Assembly: GCF_051201035.1 (NCBI RefSeq)
Contig: NZ_JBPODR010000004.1
Location: forward strand, 56,760-120,759
Origin: Thermoanaerobacterium thermosulfurigenes
GTDB lineage: Bacteria > Bacillota > Thermoanaerobacteria > Thermoanaerobacterales > Thermoanaerobacteraceae
Length of the DNA: 64,000 nt
Direction of reading: 5' to 3'
How positions within the stretch are numbered: the stretch's first letter is position 1; each line of letters opens with the position of its first letter. Below are positions 8,890 to 17,202 of the stretch, one piece after another. The notes beneath the pieces were generated by a model. That model saw only the letters and a list, made by a program, of their open reading frames with translations. It was not told the DNA's origin and searched no databases. Position numbers and translations under genes: made by a program.

Positions 8890-9897
8890 CTAATCTTTTT
8901 GTTTTATCTTATCCTCATACTCTTTTACATTGCTTTTAGTTATTATATTTACACCTGTGTCTATAAAAGTAGAAACATTGTTATTTTTTTTGATCTCAAT
9001 CATGGCTTTAATGCTTTCATAACCCATCTTATATGGATCGCTCACAACTGTACCGTAAATTATGCCTTTGTCAACGTACCTTAATATATCAGGTGTATCA
9101 CCATACCCAACTATAGATATTTCACCTACCTTGCTGAAATCCACCACCACTTGTGCGGCACCAATTGTATCCACAGAATCTGTAATGTACAAAGCATTTA
9201 TACCATTGTTGCTATTTATGATGGATTGAGTTATTTCTTCTGCACTTAAAGCACCTAACTGTGACGTATATACTTTTGAAACTTTCATACCCGGTACACT
9301 GTTTATAATGCTTAAGAATCCATTCAGTTTTAAGTTCTGGCTTGTTGTGTCATTTCCTACATCATTGCTCATGATAACAGCTATATTGGCTTTGCCTCCT
9401 GTAGACTGTTTCATAAGCTTTCCAGCTTCTTCTCCCAAAATAAAGCTGTTGGCACCTACAAAAGATTTCCTTTTGCTGTCTTTTAAATCATTTTCAATCG
9501 TAACAACAGGTATATTGTTTGCATACGCTTCATCTATCAACGTATTGAAGTCCCCATCATATGAAACATGTGTTATAATACCATCTACTTTTGATAAAAC
9601 TGCTATATCAAGAAACTCTAATTCTTCGTCAATATTATTAAACTTTGGAGCATTAAATTCGACAGCGACGTTGTAGTATTTTGCAGCATCTTCCGCACCT
9701 TTTTGCACTTCTTTCCAAAACGGATCCACTGAATTTTGTGCTACTAAATAAAAGTGATATAACGGTTTACCTGATAAAACAGGTTCTTCGATCTGCTGAA
9801 ATTTATATAAAAAAATACTTGATATTGCAATTAGCGTTAACAATATCAATATTATATTTTTCTTAAAGAACTTAAAGATGCTATGCAACGTTTTCAT
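8890..9897 (-). CDS. Membrane-anchored RbsB-like sugar-binding protein, probable kinase partner
   Basis: The 335-residue protein has an N-terminal membrane helix (IILILLTLIAISSIFLY) without a lipobox cysteine, then a Peripla_BP_4 domain (VDPFWKEVQKGAEDAA, GIITHVSYD, ALYITDSVDTIG). It is anchored like the XylF-like protein at the other end of this operon, and no transporter genes sit with it. It more likely senses sugar for the histidine kinase eight bases downstream than feeds a permease. It is first in the operon and has its own near-consensus promoter. The ligand is unknown. Confidence 0.82.
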   Translation of the reverse strand: MKTLHSIFKFFKKNIILILLTLIAISSIFLYKFQQIEEPVLSGKPLYHFYLVAQNSVDPFWKEVQKGAEDAAKYYNVAVEFNAPKFNNIDEELEFLDIAVLSKVDGIITHVSYDGDFNTLIDEAYANNIPVVTIENDLKDSKRKSFVGANSFILGEEAGKLMKQSTGGKANIAVIMSNDVGNDTTSQNLKLNGFLSIINSVPGMKVSKVYTSQLGALSAEEITQSIINSNNGINALYITDSVDTIGAAQVVVDFSKVGEISIVGYGDTPDILRYVDKGIIYGTVVSDPYKMGYESIKAMIEIKKNNNVSTFIDTGVNIITKSNVKEYEDKIKQKD

Positions 9898-9923
9898 AAT
9901 TATCTCTTGCCCCCTACCCCTAA

Positions 9924-9952
9924 ATATTACAACAGGGATTGAAATTTTTCAA
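9924..9952 (-). promoter_or_regulatory. Promoter of the sugar-sensing operon
   Basis: The minus strand has TTGAAA (9952-9947), a 17-base spacer and TAATAT (9929-9924), 26 bases upstream of the RbsB-like start codon. Confidence 0.75.
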
Positions 9953-9999
9953 TAGCCACATATTAAGTTAATGTCACACAATATTTTTTATTCTACACA

Positions 10000-10025
10000 A
10001 AAACAAAAATCCTCTTTCGAGGATT
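10000..10025 (-). terminator. Terminator of trpP
   Basis: AATCCTC-GAAA-GAGGATT followed by TTTGTTTTT on the minus strand, 16 bases after the trpP stop codon. Confidence 0.85.
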
Positions 10026-10041
10026 AATATATGTCAAAGTG

Positions 10042-10569
10042 CTATTTATTTATAGCAAGTGTGGACCTGGAGACTTTTTTTATGATGTAGTATCCAATGA
10101 CTGTAACTATAGTATTTACTACTGCTGTAGGTATTACAACCGTCAACATCAATAGGTAAAATGGACCCGGCAGTCCTGCTACAATTGATACAACGCCTAA
10201 AAAAACAGAACCTGAAATGATTGTCCCTATGATACCAACTACTCCAGCGATAATTCCATCATTTATTCTATTTCTCAACACTTTAAGCATCAAAATTATG
10301 ATTGTAGATGTGACAAGTTTATCAATTGGATTTGCAATCTGTCCCCCAGGCATAGATCCTGTCAATGCCGTCAATATTCCTGCGATGATCGCTGTTACAT
10401 AATTGATTTTTAGATCGTCAACGATCATCAGTGATATGAAAAGCATTGAAAGCATAAAATCTGGCCTCATATTTAGCATGAAAGCAGGTGTGATAAAATG
10501 CAGCACTACACCAATAGCCATAAGCAGTGCACAAAGTACAAACTCTCTCAACGTCTTTCTTGTATCCAA
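10042..10569 (-). CDS. trpP: Tryptophan transporter TrpP
   Basis: This membrane protein of about 175 residues has roughly five helices. It contains MRPDFMLSMLF, ALTGSMPGGQIANPIDK and a C-terminal IPTAVVNTIVT segment, which I recognise as the TrpP family of tryptophan permeases of Firmicutes. The reading frame begins at 10599, but a GGGGGGTGA ribosome site overlaps that extension. TTG at 10569 lies eight bases after it and gives the family's usual length. A T-box leader with a TGG specifier just upstream independently supports tryptophan as substrate. Confidence 0.9.
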   Translation of the reverse strand: MDTRKTLREFVLCALLMAIGVVLHFITPAFMLNMRPDFMLSMLFISLMIVDDLKINYVTAIIAGILTALTGSMPGGQIANPIDKLVTSTIIILMLKVLRNRINDGIIAGVVGIIGTIISGSVFLGVVSIVAGLPGPFYLLMLTVVIPTAVVNTIVTVIGYYIIKKVSRSTLAINK

Positions 10570-10601
10570 ACTCTTCACCCCCCTTCTTAAAAAATGCAAA
10601 T

Positions 10602-10862
10602 TAAAAAGCCTTCCACCCCAAATGTAGGGGCGAAAGGCTATGCTTCCACGGTGCCACCCTTATTAAGACAATATGTCTTATCTCTAAGCACACCAACATG
10701 TGCATCACATATAACGGTGTTTACCGGCTCGGCTACTACACTTCACCTCACATCTCACAGGCCCATTCGCTAAAGCTATAATAATCAGGCTCACACCATC
10801 CCTGACTCGCTTGTATTAGTCGCTTAAGCTACTATTCCTGATCATCGAAGAATCTTTTATTT
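10602..10862 (-). ncRNA. T-box leader specific for tRNA-Trp
   Basis: The minus-strand leader contains the T-box sequence AAGGGTGGCACCGTGG (10661-10646). An intrinsic terminator follows: AGCCTTTCGCCCC pairs imperfectly with GGGGTGGAAGGCT, then TTTTTAATTT (10639-10602). Stem I carries the 5' AGTAG loop-E element, and the specifier loop reads GCGAA-TGG-GCC, with TGG at 10765-10763. Uncharged tRNA-Trp should pair with TGG and with the T-box bulge, block the terminator and let trpP be transcribed. The TGG reading is from loop position by eye. Confidence 0.93.
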
Positions 10863-10868
10863 TTTATC

Positions 10869-10897
10869 ATTATACAGCAATAAAATGGATTTGTCAA
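10869..10897 (-). promoter_or_regulatory. Consensus promoter of the T-box/trpP transcript
   Basis: Perfect TTGACA (10897-10892), 17-base spacer and perfect TATAAT (10874-10869) on the minus strand. Confidence 0.92.
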
Positions 10898-10946
10898 TCA
10901 TTTTTTAAATTTTTGGACAATAATCGCATTTGAAATTTTATTGCAA

Positions 10947-10981
10947 TAAAAACAATCTCCTCAGCAAAAAACTGAGGAGAT
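10947..10981 (-). terminator. Terminator after the small glycine-rich membrane protein gene
   Basis: ATCTCCTCAG pairs with CTGAGGAGAT around a seven-base loop and is followed by TGTTTTTATT on the minus strand. Confidence 0.85.
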
Positions 10982-10987
10982 ATTGTG

Positions 10988-11152
10988 CTATCTTTGTACT
11001 GTCGGTCTAAACATGTCTAAAACTCCTAATACGACGTGAGCCAATCCAAAGCCAGTAATTCCAGCACCCAGCATTCCACCTGTCATAAGTCCTGCAGCCG
11101 TCACAGCGGCTCCAACACCAGTAACAACCCAACTTGTAGTTCTTCCATTCAT
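10988..11152 (-). CDS. Small glycine/alanine-rich membrane protein of unknown function
   Basis: A 54-residue protein (MNGRTTSWVVTGVGAAVTAAG to FRPTVQR) with two hydrophobic Gly/Ala-rich segments separated by a GGMLGAG turn, likely a helical hairpin in the membrane. Its ATG follows GGGGAGG at eight bases; a longer frame to 11284 has no ribosome site and would run through the mglC terminator. It has its own terminator, so it is probably a single-gene unit or readthrough product. I do not recognise a function. Confidence 0.7.
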   Translation of the reverse strand: MNGRTTSWVVTGVGAAVTAAGLMTGGMLGAGITGFGLAHVVLGVLDMFRPTVQR

Positions 11153-11242
11153 AATATGCGCCTCCCCAATCAATATTGTTTGTAAAAAAAGAAAAAATAT
11201 AACCTTGTTTATTTTTAAATAAAAATTACAAAAATATACATT

Positions 11243-11279
11243 TAAAAAGCTCTCTTTTGAAAATATCAAAAGAGAGCTT
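11243..11279 (-). terminator. Terminator of the mglBAC operon
   Basis: AAGCTCTCTTTTGA pairs with TCAAAAGAGAGCTT (14 bp) around a five-base loop, followed by TTTAAA on the minus strand, directly after the mglC stop. Confidence 0.85.
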
Positions 11280-11295
11280 CCCATATTCTTTGATT

Positions 11296-12288
11296 TTATT
11301 TTTTTGCTAAATATTTTCTTATGTCTACAGCAACTGCTGAAGCAATTATCAAACCTTTAATAATTAATTGCCAATAAGGATTCATACCTATAAATGTCAA
11401 ACCATAGTTAATGACTGTAAATATAAACACACCTACTATTATTCCTGGTATTGTTCCTACACCACCAGATACTGACCATCCACCAACAACACAGGCAGCT
11501 ATAGCGTCCAATTCATACATATTACCGTATTCACTGGTAGCTCCACCTGTCCTTGCTGCTTCTAAAAAACCTGCCAGTGCATAAAGAGCACCTGCTATCG
11601 CAAACATCAATAAGATTCTGCGTCTAACATTAACACCAGATACTATTGCTGCTTCTCTGTTTCCACCAATTGCATATAAATCTTTTCCAAAGCTAGTCTT
11701 ATTTAAAATTATCCACATTATAATAGTCATAACGGCTGCAATAATAATCAAATATGGAATTCCGAATATACTTCCTGTGCCTATATTAGTAAAATCACTC
11801 CTTAATCCAGCAATCGGCTGTGAATTATTCGGTGGTTGACTAAAATAAATATTATCAGCACCATAAATGACTACCATTGAACCTAATGTAGCAATAAAAG
11901 GTGGTATACTAAATTTCGATATCGCAAAGCCATTCAATAATCCGAATATGAAACCGACAGCTATTGTTAGCAAAAGCGGTACAATTATAGGCAATTGCGG
12001 CAATCCTGGAAAAAACCTATTTGGATAATTAGCTGTTTGAAGCAAAGATGCCGAAAGCACAGCAGCAAAGCCTACCATACGGCCTGCTGATAGATCTGCA
12101 CCACCTATTAAGATAGCAAACGAAGCACCAAGTGCAACAATTATCCTTGTAGAGCTTTGTGATAATATATCTCTAAGAACCCTTAATGAAATAAAAGCAG
12201 GATTTTTAATAGCAATTACTATAATAAGTAATAATAAGACAAAGTAAATTGCATATTGTGATAAATAATCTTTAAACTTATTTTGCAT
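11296..12288 (-). CDS. mglC: Galactose/methyl-galactoside ABC transporter permease
   Basis: A 330-residue CUT2 permease with about eight to ten membrane segments. The C-terminal part (YELDAIAACVVGG, VINYGLTFIGMNPYWQ) matches MglC closely and differs from RbsC. The family loop FGKDLYAIGGNREAAIVSGV is intact. It forms the membrane channel for galactose- or glucose-type monosaccharides with the ATPase encoded 16 bases upstream. A GGAGGAG site precedes the ATG. It is the last gene of mglBAC. Confidence 0.9.
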   Translation of the reverse strand: MQNKFKDYLSQYAIYFVLLLLIIVIAIKNPAFISLRVLRDILSQSSTRIIVALGASFAILIGGADLSAGRMVGFAAVLSASLLQTANYPNRFFPGLPQLPIIVPLLLTIAVGFIFGLLNGFAISKFSIPPFIATLGSMVVIYGADNIYFSQPPNNSQPIAGLRSDFTNIGTGSIFGIPYLIIIAAVMTIIMWIILNKTSFGKDLYAIGGNREAAIVSGVNVRRRILLMFAIAGALYALAGFLEAARTGGATSEYGNMYELDAIAACVVGGWSVSGGVGTIPGIIVGVFIFTVINYGLTFIGMNPYWQLIIKGLIIASAVAVDIRKYLAKK

Positions 12289-12304
12289 CCATATCTCCTC
12301 CGTG

Positions 12305-13822
12305 TTAATCTGTATATTTACTTGCCAATCTCATTATTTTTTCTTCTGTCGCATCCTTCTTGTCCAAAATGCCAGACAAATGTCCTTCACACATGACCAT
12401 GATCCTATCAGCCATACCAAGAAGCTCAGGCATCTCCGATGAAATCATGATTATGCTTTTCCCTTCTTTCGTAAGTTCATTCATGATTGTATAGATTTCA
12501 TACTTAGCACCAACGTCGATGCCACGCGTTGGCTCGTCAAGGATAAGTATTTCAGGTAAAGTGAGAAGCCATCTTGCCAAAAGAACTTTTTGTTGGTTAC
12601 CGCCCGAAAGATTTTTTATTAACGTTCTTAGCGAAGGTGTTTTAACTTTCAAAGTATCTACCATTTTTTTAGTATCATCTTTTCTTTTTTTGTCATTTAA
12701 AAGCATGAAACTACCTCTGTATTTCTTTATATTTGCAATAGTTGAATTTTCTAATATATTCAGCTCAGGAAAGATACCAGTTGACCTTCTCTCCTCTGTC
12801 AATAAAGCCATGCCATATTTTTTTGCATCTATAGGCGATTTTATTAAAACTTCCTTGCCATGGATATATATTTTCCCTGATTCAATCGATCTAAGTCCAA
12901 ATAATGCTTCCACTAATTCCGTCCTCTGAGAACCAACTAATCCACCTATACCTAAAATTTCACCTTTTCTAAGTTCAAATGATACATTTCTAAACGACTT
13001 AGGAAACGGTGACGATAAATTTTCAACTTTCAATACTACACCATCAGGTTGAACATCTCTTACTGGAAATCTATTTGTCAATTCACGGCCAACCATTTTT
13101 GATATTATCATGTCTTCCGTCAAGTCACTGGCATTCCACGTTCCCACCATTTTCCCATCTCTCATTATGGAAACCTCATCTGAGATTTGGAATATCTCGT
13201 CCATTTTATGTGAAATGTATATTATGGCTACACCATTCTTTTTAAGATTTTTAATCAAATTAAAAAGATGGTCAACTTCATTTTCAGTCAATGAAGATGT
13301 AGGTTCGTCCATTATGATTATCTTTGCATTGTACGATAATGCCTTTGCAATCTCTATATACTGAATTCTAGATGCAGATAAATTTCTGACGATTTCAGTC
13401 GGTTTTATGTCCACATCTATACTTTTTAAAAGCTTTTCTGTATCTTCGTACATCTTTTTTTCGTCTACCAGCTTAACAATTCCATAATTTTTCATCGGAA
13501 AACGTCCAAGCCAGATATTTTCCATAACATTTCTAAATCTCACAGGGTGTAGCTCTTGATGTATCATAGATATACCATGGTTTAAAGCTTCTTTAGAATC
13601 TCTAATATTTATTTTATTTCCGTCTAATATGATTTCACCAGAATCTGGCTTATATATGCCGAAAAGGCATTTCATAAGCGTCGATTTTCCTGCTCCATTT
13701 TCCCCCATTATCGCATGGACCGTTCCAGCACGAATTTTTAATGTCACGTTGTCAAGAGCCTTTACCCCCGGAAATTCCTTGCTAATATTATTCATCTCAA
13801 GAATAAACTCATTTGCATTCAT
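12305..13822 (-). CDS. mglA: Galactose/methyl-galactoside ABC transporter ATP-binding protein
   Basis: This 505-residue protein has two ATPase domains. The first contains MGENGAGKSTLMKCLFGIY, SMIHQELH and MDEPTSSLTE-EV; the second has NLSGGNQQKVLLARWL and LILDEPTRGID. The MKCLFGIY and EPTSSLTEnEV wording is typical of MglA. The ATG at 13822 is eight bases after AGGAGG; two extra upstream codons (TTG-ATA) are possible. A strong hairpin in the 101-base gap to mglB probably lowers ATPase and permease expression relative to the binding protein. Confidence 0.9.
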   Translation of the reverse strand: MNANEFILEMNNISKEFPGVKALDNVTLKIRAGTVHAIMGENGAGKSTLMKCLFGIYKPDSGEIILDGNKINIRDSKEALNHGISMIHQELHPVRFRNVMENIWLGRFPMKNYGIVKLVDEKKMYEDTEKLLKSIDVDIKPTEIVRNLSASRIQYIEIAKALSYNAKIIIMDEPTSSLTENEVDHLFNLIKNLKKNGVAIIYISHKMDEIFQISDEVSIMRDGKMVGTWNASDLTEDMIISKMVGRELTNRFPVRDVQPDGVVLKVENLSSPFPKSFRNVSFELRKGEILGIGGLVGSQRTELVEALFGLRSIESGKIYIHGKEVLIKSPIDAKKYGMALLTEERRSTGIFPELNILENSTIANIKKYRGSFMLLNDKKRKDDTKKMVDTLKVKTPSLRTLIKNLSGGNQQKVLLARWLLTLPEILILDEPTRGIDVGAKYEIYTIMNELTKEGKSIIMISSEMPELLGMADRIMVMCEGHLSGILDKKDATEEKIMRLASKYTD

Positions 13823-13869
13823 TATCAATGCCTCCTGACTTTCGTCATCGTATAATAATCAATAAAATT

Positions 13870-13907
13870 TTGTAAAGCAAGGATATTTTAATATCCCTGC
13901 TTTACAA
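13870..13907 (-). terminator. Hairpin between mglB and mglA
   Basis: TTGTAAAGCA and GGATATT pair with their complements across a tiny loop, a stem of about 17 bp with one mismatch, followed on the minus strand by AAAATTTTATT. It may be a partial terminator or an mRNA stabiliser behind the binding-protein gene. Confidence 0.65.
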
Positions 13908-13923
13908 GTTATGATTTTAGTTA

Positions 13924-15012
13924 TTATTGCTCTGCATCACTTATGTTGTCTTTTGTGATCTTTTTGTATGGTATCCAGACATATTTTCCATCTGTAATGT
14001 CATATCCAATATTGTCTTTTGTAGGTGTTATACCTTGCGCCAATTCATAAGCGATATTAAATGTAGCCTTTGCTTGATTCTTAGCATCGTTTAATACAGT
14101 TCCCAATAATGTTCCATCTTTTATAGCCTGTATTCCAGGTGCTGTAGCATCAACACCAACAACAGGTATATATTTATTTCCTGTAAAATAACCTGCTGAT
14201 TTTAAAGCTTCAATTGCTCCCAACGCCATATCATCGTTGTTGCAGAATACAGCTTCAATCTTATCTCCGTATGATGAAAGCCAAGCAGCCATTTTATCAT
14301 GGGCTGTAACTCTGTCCCAGTTTGCATAATCTTGTGCTAAACATTGAACCTTTATTCCTGCATCTTTAACTGTCTGTATTGAATACTGAGTACGTAATAT
14401 TGCATCTTGATGTCCTGGTTGACCCATCAGCATAACATATTGCATTACACCGTCATGGTTTTTGTCTGCTTCTGGATGTGACTTCCAATAGTCTGCCATT
14501 ATTTGTCCTTGTAATATACCAGATTGTTCTGCCTTAGCACCAACATAGTAAACTTTATCCCATTTTTTCATATCATCTGGCAAAGGCTCTCTGTTAAAGA
14601 ACACTACAGGAATGTTAGCAGCCTTTGCTTTGTCAATAATTGTACCTGCTGCAGTTCTATCAACTGGGTTTATTGCAAGTGCATCCATCTTTTTAGTTAT
14701 GAAAAGATCTACCTGATCGTTTTGTGTAGGTTGTGAATTCTGGCTATCAACCATGTTTAAATTTGCCTTACCTTGCGCCGCTGCAACCATTGCATTACGA
14801 ACACCTGTCATGAAAGTATCGTCGAATTTGTATATTGCTACACCTATATTGGGCTGTTTACTACTACTTGAAGTAGAAGTTGTCTTACTTGATTGCTGTG
14901 AACTATTTGATGAATTGTTTGATGAAGTATTACTGCTTGTATTTCCGCATCCTGTGAGCAATGCTGAAAGAACAAGAACTACTAAAACTAAATAAGTTAA
15001 AACTTTTTTCAT
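13924..15012 (-). CDS. mglB: Galactose/glucose-type binding lipoprotein
   Basis: A 362-residue lipoprotein with signal sequence and lipobox LTGC, a Ser/Asn/Gln-rich linker to about residue 58, then a Peripla_BP_4 domain (GVAIYKFDDTFM, DALAINPVDRTAAGTIIDKAK, VFFNREPL, FCNNDDMALGAIEALK). The NNDDMALGA and FNREP motifs fit MglB-type glucose/galactose binding proteins. It captures sugar outside the membrane for MglA and MglC. ATG 15012 follows AAGGGAGAA; an upstream extension to 15075 lacks a ribosome site. A cre-like site lies 47 bases upstream. Confidence 0.88.
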   Translation of the reverse strand: MKKVLTYLVLVVLVLSALLTGCGNTSSNTSSNNSSNSSQQSSKTTSTSSSSKQPNIGVAIYKFDDTFMTGVRNAMVAAAQGKANLNMVDSQNSQPTQNDQVDLFITKKMDALAINPVDRTAAGTIIDKAKAANIPVVFFNREPLPDDMKKWDKVYYVGAKAEQSGILQGQIMADYWKSHPEADKNHDGVMQYVMLMGQPGHQDAILRTQYSIQTVKDAGIKVQCLAQDYANWDRVTAHDKMAAWLSSYGDKIEAVFCNNDDMALGAIEALKSAGYFTGNKYIPVVGVDATAPGIQAIKDGTLLGTVLNDAKNQAKATFNIAYELAQGITPTKDNIGYDITDGKYVWIPYKKITKDNISDAEQ

Positions 15013-15058
15013 AAATAAATTCTCCCTTCTTTTTAATGTATTTTGTAAAAATTTAGAC

Positions 15059-15072
15059 AGTAAACGCTTAGA
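15059..15072. promoter_or_regulatory. Candidate CcpA (cre) site upstream of mglB
   Basis: AGTAAACGCTTAGA matches the consensus WGWAARCGYTWWCW at 13 of 14 positions. It lies in the mglB leader, a position suited to carbon catabolite repression of sugar uptake. Confidence 0.55.
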
Positions 15073-15397
15073 CATTGGCTGCTAATGCATATCACCTTCT
15101 TTCAAAAATTAAATTTTTACGTTTACTTAATCAAAAACATTTCTTGGTTTTTCAATGTTTCCATAAAGTTGAAAATGATTCAAATATCCTTCTGTTACAG
15201 AATATTAGTTGATATTTTAAACTTTTTCAATGCAAAGATATTAATATTTTGTCATAATCAAACTTAATAATTAATTAAAAACATTAACTTATTTAAACGC
15301 ATACAACACCTCACTTAATTAAATATTCTAATTAATCTTATAAATATAAAATTCTGTTGTGTATCATTCACAAAAACAGCTTCTCATCTTGAGATAA

Positions 15398-15426
15398 ATT
15401 GTATCATTTTTATAGTCGGACGTCAA
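15398..15426 (-). promoter_or_regulatory. Candidate distal promoter of mglBAC
   Basis: TTGACG (15426-15421), 17-base spacer and TACAAT (15403-15398) on the minus strand. It is about 385 bases upstream of mglB and would give a long AT-rich leader containing the cre-like site and only mini-ORFs. The rest of the 15013-15493 gap shows nothing else I can name. Confidence 0.6.
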
Positions 15427-15455
15427 GTATTTAATTAAATTTTTTTATAAAGTGC

Positions 15456-15485
15456 ATTAAAAAAAGCATGGTTTTTGCCATGCCA
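15456..15485 (-). terminator. Terminator of kduID
   Basis: GCATGG pairs with CCATGC around a six-base loop and is followed by TTTTTTTAA on the minus strand, 11 bases after the kduD stop. Confidence 0.85.
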
Positions 15486-15493
15486 TTCTCCTA

Positions 15494-16273
15494 TCATCTT
15501 ACAAGCCAGCCTCCATCAACAGCCAATACGTGTCCGTTTACATAGTCTGAAGCTTTGCTTGCCAAAAACACTAATGCTGCCATCACATCAAACGGATGTC
15601 CCCATCTCCCTGCAGGTATTCTCGAAAGTATCTCGGCATTCCTGCTTGCATCAGCTCTTATTGGAGCAGTATTGTTGGTTTCAATATATCCTGGGGCTAT
15701 TGCATTTACCTGTATGTTTTTATCTGCCAATTCATTTGCAAAAGCCCTTGTAATTCCTACAACCCCGTGCTTTGATGCCGTATATGCCGGCACAAATTTT
15801 CCGCCTTGAAACGAAAGCATCGAAGCTATGTTTATGATTTTCCCGCCACCTTGTTTAACCATTACCTTCGCTACTTCATGGCTTAAATAATACACTGCAT
15901 TCAAATTTATGTCGAGAACTGCTTTCCAGTCTTCGTCTTTATAATCAAGTAGAGGAGACCTTTTTATTGTACCTGCATTGTTTACAAGTATGTCTATCTT
16001 ACCATAAAACTCAAGACATTTGTCTACAACTGCATTTATATTCTCTCTGATCGATAAATCTGTCTGAAAGAATTCTACCTTTCTCCCTTCTTTTTCGATA
16101 AGATCTCTCGTTTCATCAAAGCGGTCATTATGGGTAACTATGAATAAGTCAGCACCGGCTTTCGCCAATGCCACCGCATACCCTTGTCCTAATCCTGTAT
16201 TGCCACCCGTTACGATTGCTACTTTTCCATCTAATCTGAAAAAGTCCATTGAAAAGTCATTAATGCTGTACAT
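15494..16273 (-). CDS. kduD: 2-dehydro-3-deoxy-D-gluconate 5-dehydrogenase KduD
   Basis: A 259-residue short-chain dehydrogenase with NAD site TGGNTGLGQG near residue 22, NNAGT, catalytic Ser in NIASMLSFQGG and YTASK, and the C-terminal VNGHVLAVDGGW. The GGKFVPAYTASKHGV and RWGHPFD segments are typical of KduD. It reduces 2,5-diketo-3-deoxygluconate from unsaturated pectin fragments to 2-keto-3-deoxygluconate in the cytoplasm. It follows kduI by 12 bases, and together they form the standard KduI-KduD pathway. Start after GAGGAGG. Confidence 0.93.
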   Translation of the reverse strand: MYSINDFSMDFFRLDGKVAIVTGGNTGLGQGYAVALAKAGADLFIVTHNDRFDETRDLIEKEGRKVEFFQTDLSIRENINAVVDKCLEFYGKIDILVNNAGTIKRSPLLDYKDEDWKAVLDINLNAVYYLSHEVAKVMVKQGGGKIINIASMLSFQGGKFVPAYTASKHGVVGITRAFANELADKNIQVNAIAPGYIETNNTAPIRADASRNAEILSRIPAGRWGHPFDVMAALVFLASKASDYVNGHVLAVDGGWLVR

Positions 16274-16285
16274 GATTTAACCTCC

Positions 16286-17116
16286 TCATCTTAGATCTTT
16301 TGTAGGTATAGTATCCATATCTGTGAATGCCTGATTCTCGCCTACCATTCCCCATATAAATGTGTAATTCTTTGTACCTACGCCCGAGTGAATCGACCAG
16401 CTTGGTGATATGACCGCTTGCTCATTTTTAACGACAATATGCCTTGTCTCATTTGGTGTACCCATAAAGTGAAATACAACATTATCTTCGTCCATATTGA
16501 AATAAAGATAGACTTCCATCCTCCTGTCATGGGTATGGCACGGTATTGTATTCCATATACTACCAGGTTCTAATATGGTCATGCCCATCACTAATTGACA
16601 GCTTTGGCATACCGCAGGGTGGATATACTGATTTATAGTCCTCTTATTGCACTCCTCATCAGTGCCTGCTTTTACTTTATTTGCATCGTTTAAACCTATT
16701 TTGACCGTAGGATAGCTTTTATGAGCTGTAGCGCTATTGATGTAGAACTTCGCAGGTTTTGAAATATCTACACTTTCGAAGCTTACTTCCTTTACCCCCA
16801 TGCCGACGTACAATCCATCGCTATTTTTTAGCTCATACTTTTCGCCATCTAAATTCACGATGCCCGTTCCGCCTATATTAATTATGCCCATCTCTCTCCT
16901 CTCCAAAAAATAATCTGTCCCTAATTCTTTGCTTGTCTCAAGGCGAAGCACCTCATTTATCGGTACAACACCTGCCACGATTATCCTATCTACATGGCTG
17001 TAGATCATATTAATCTTACCTGTCTCGAATAGATTTTCGATTAAAAAATGTCTTCTCAATTCAGATGTATCATAGTGCTTAACGTCTTCATAATGACTCG
17101 CATACCTTATCTCCAT
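16286..17116 (-). CDS. kduI: 5-keto-4-deoxyuronate isomerase KduI
   Basis: A 276-residue cupin isomerase (MEIRYASHYEDVKHYDT start), the same length as known KduI. Zinc-binding motifs are visible: HTHDRRMEVYLYF and the downstream IHSGVG. It converts 5-keto-4-deoxyuronate, released by unsaturated galacturonyl hydrolases, to 2,5-diketo-3-deoxygluconate, the KduD substrate. ATG 17116 follows AGGAGGG; the longer reading frame to 17206 would start inside the lacI gene. The promoter and a palindromic operator sit between it and that lacI gene. Confidence 0.94.
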   Translation of the reverse strand: MEIRYASHYEDVKHYDTSELRRHFLIENLFETGKINMIYSHVDRIIVAGVVPINEVLRLETSKELGTDYFLERREMGIINIGGTGIVNLDGEKYELKNSDGLYVGMGVKEVSFESVDISKPAKFYINSATAHKSYPTVKIGLNDANKVKAGTDEECNKRTINQYIHPAVCQSCQLVMGMTILEPGSIWNTIPCHTHDRRMEVYLYFNMDEDNVVFHFMGTPNETRHIVVKNEQAVISPSWSIHSGVGTKNYTFIWGMVGENQAFTDMDTIPTKDLR

Positions 17117-17138
17117 AAAAATCCCTCCTGATTTTTCT

Positions 17139-17155
17139 GTTACCGTTAACGTAAC
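17139..17155. promoter_or_regulatory. Candidate LacI-family operator at kduID
   Basis: GTTACCGTTAACGTAAC is a near-palindrome centred on TTAAC. It lies about 11 bases downstream of the -10 box, where a bound repressor would block transcription. The lacI gene directly upstream is the obvious source of the repressor. Confidence 0.65.
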
Positions 17156-17165
17156 GTCTAAATAA

Positions 17166-17194
17166 AGTATACTCTTTATCTTGGAAATAGTCAA
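17166..17194 (-). promoter_or_regulatory. Promoter of kduID
   Basis: TTGACT (17194-17189), 17-base spacer and TATACT (17171-17166) on the minus strand, overlapping the start of the gap after the lacI stop. Confidence 0.8.
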
Positions 17195-17202
17195 TGACAC
17201 TA

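Noticed and set aside
15076..15493. Small genes in the mglB-kduD gap
   Set aside because: Only mini-ORFs of about a dozen codons such as MRLNKLMFLINY are seen, with no conservation that can be judged.
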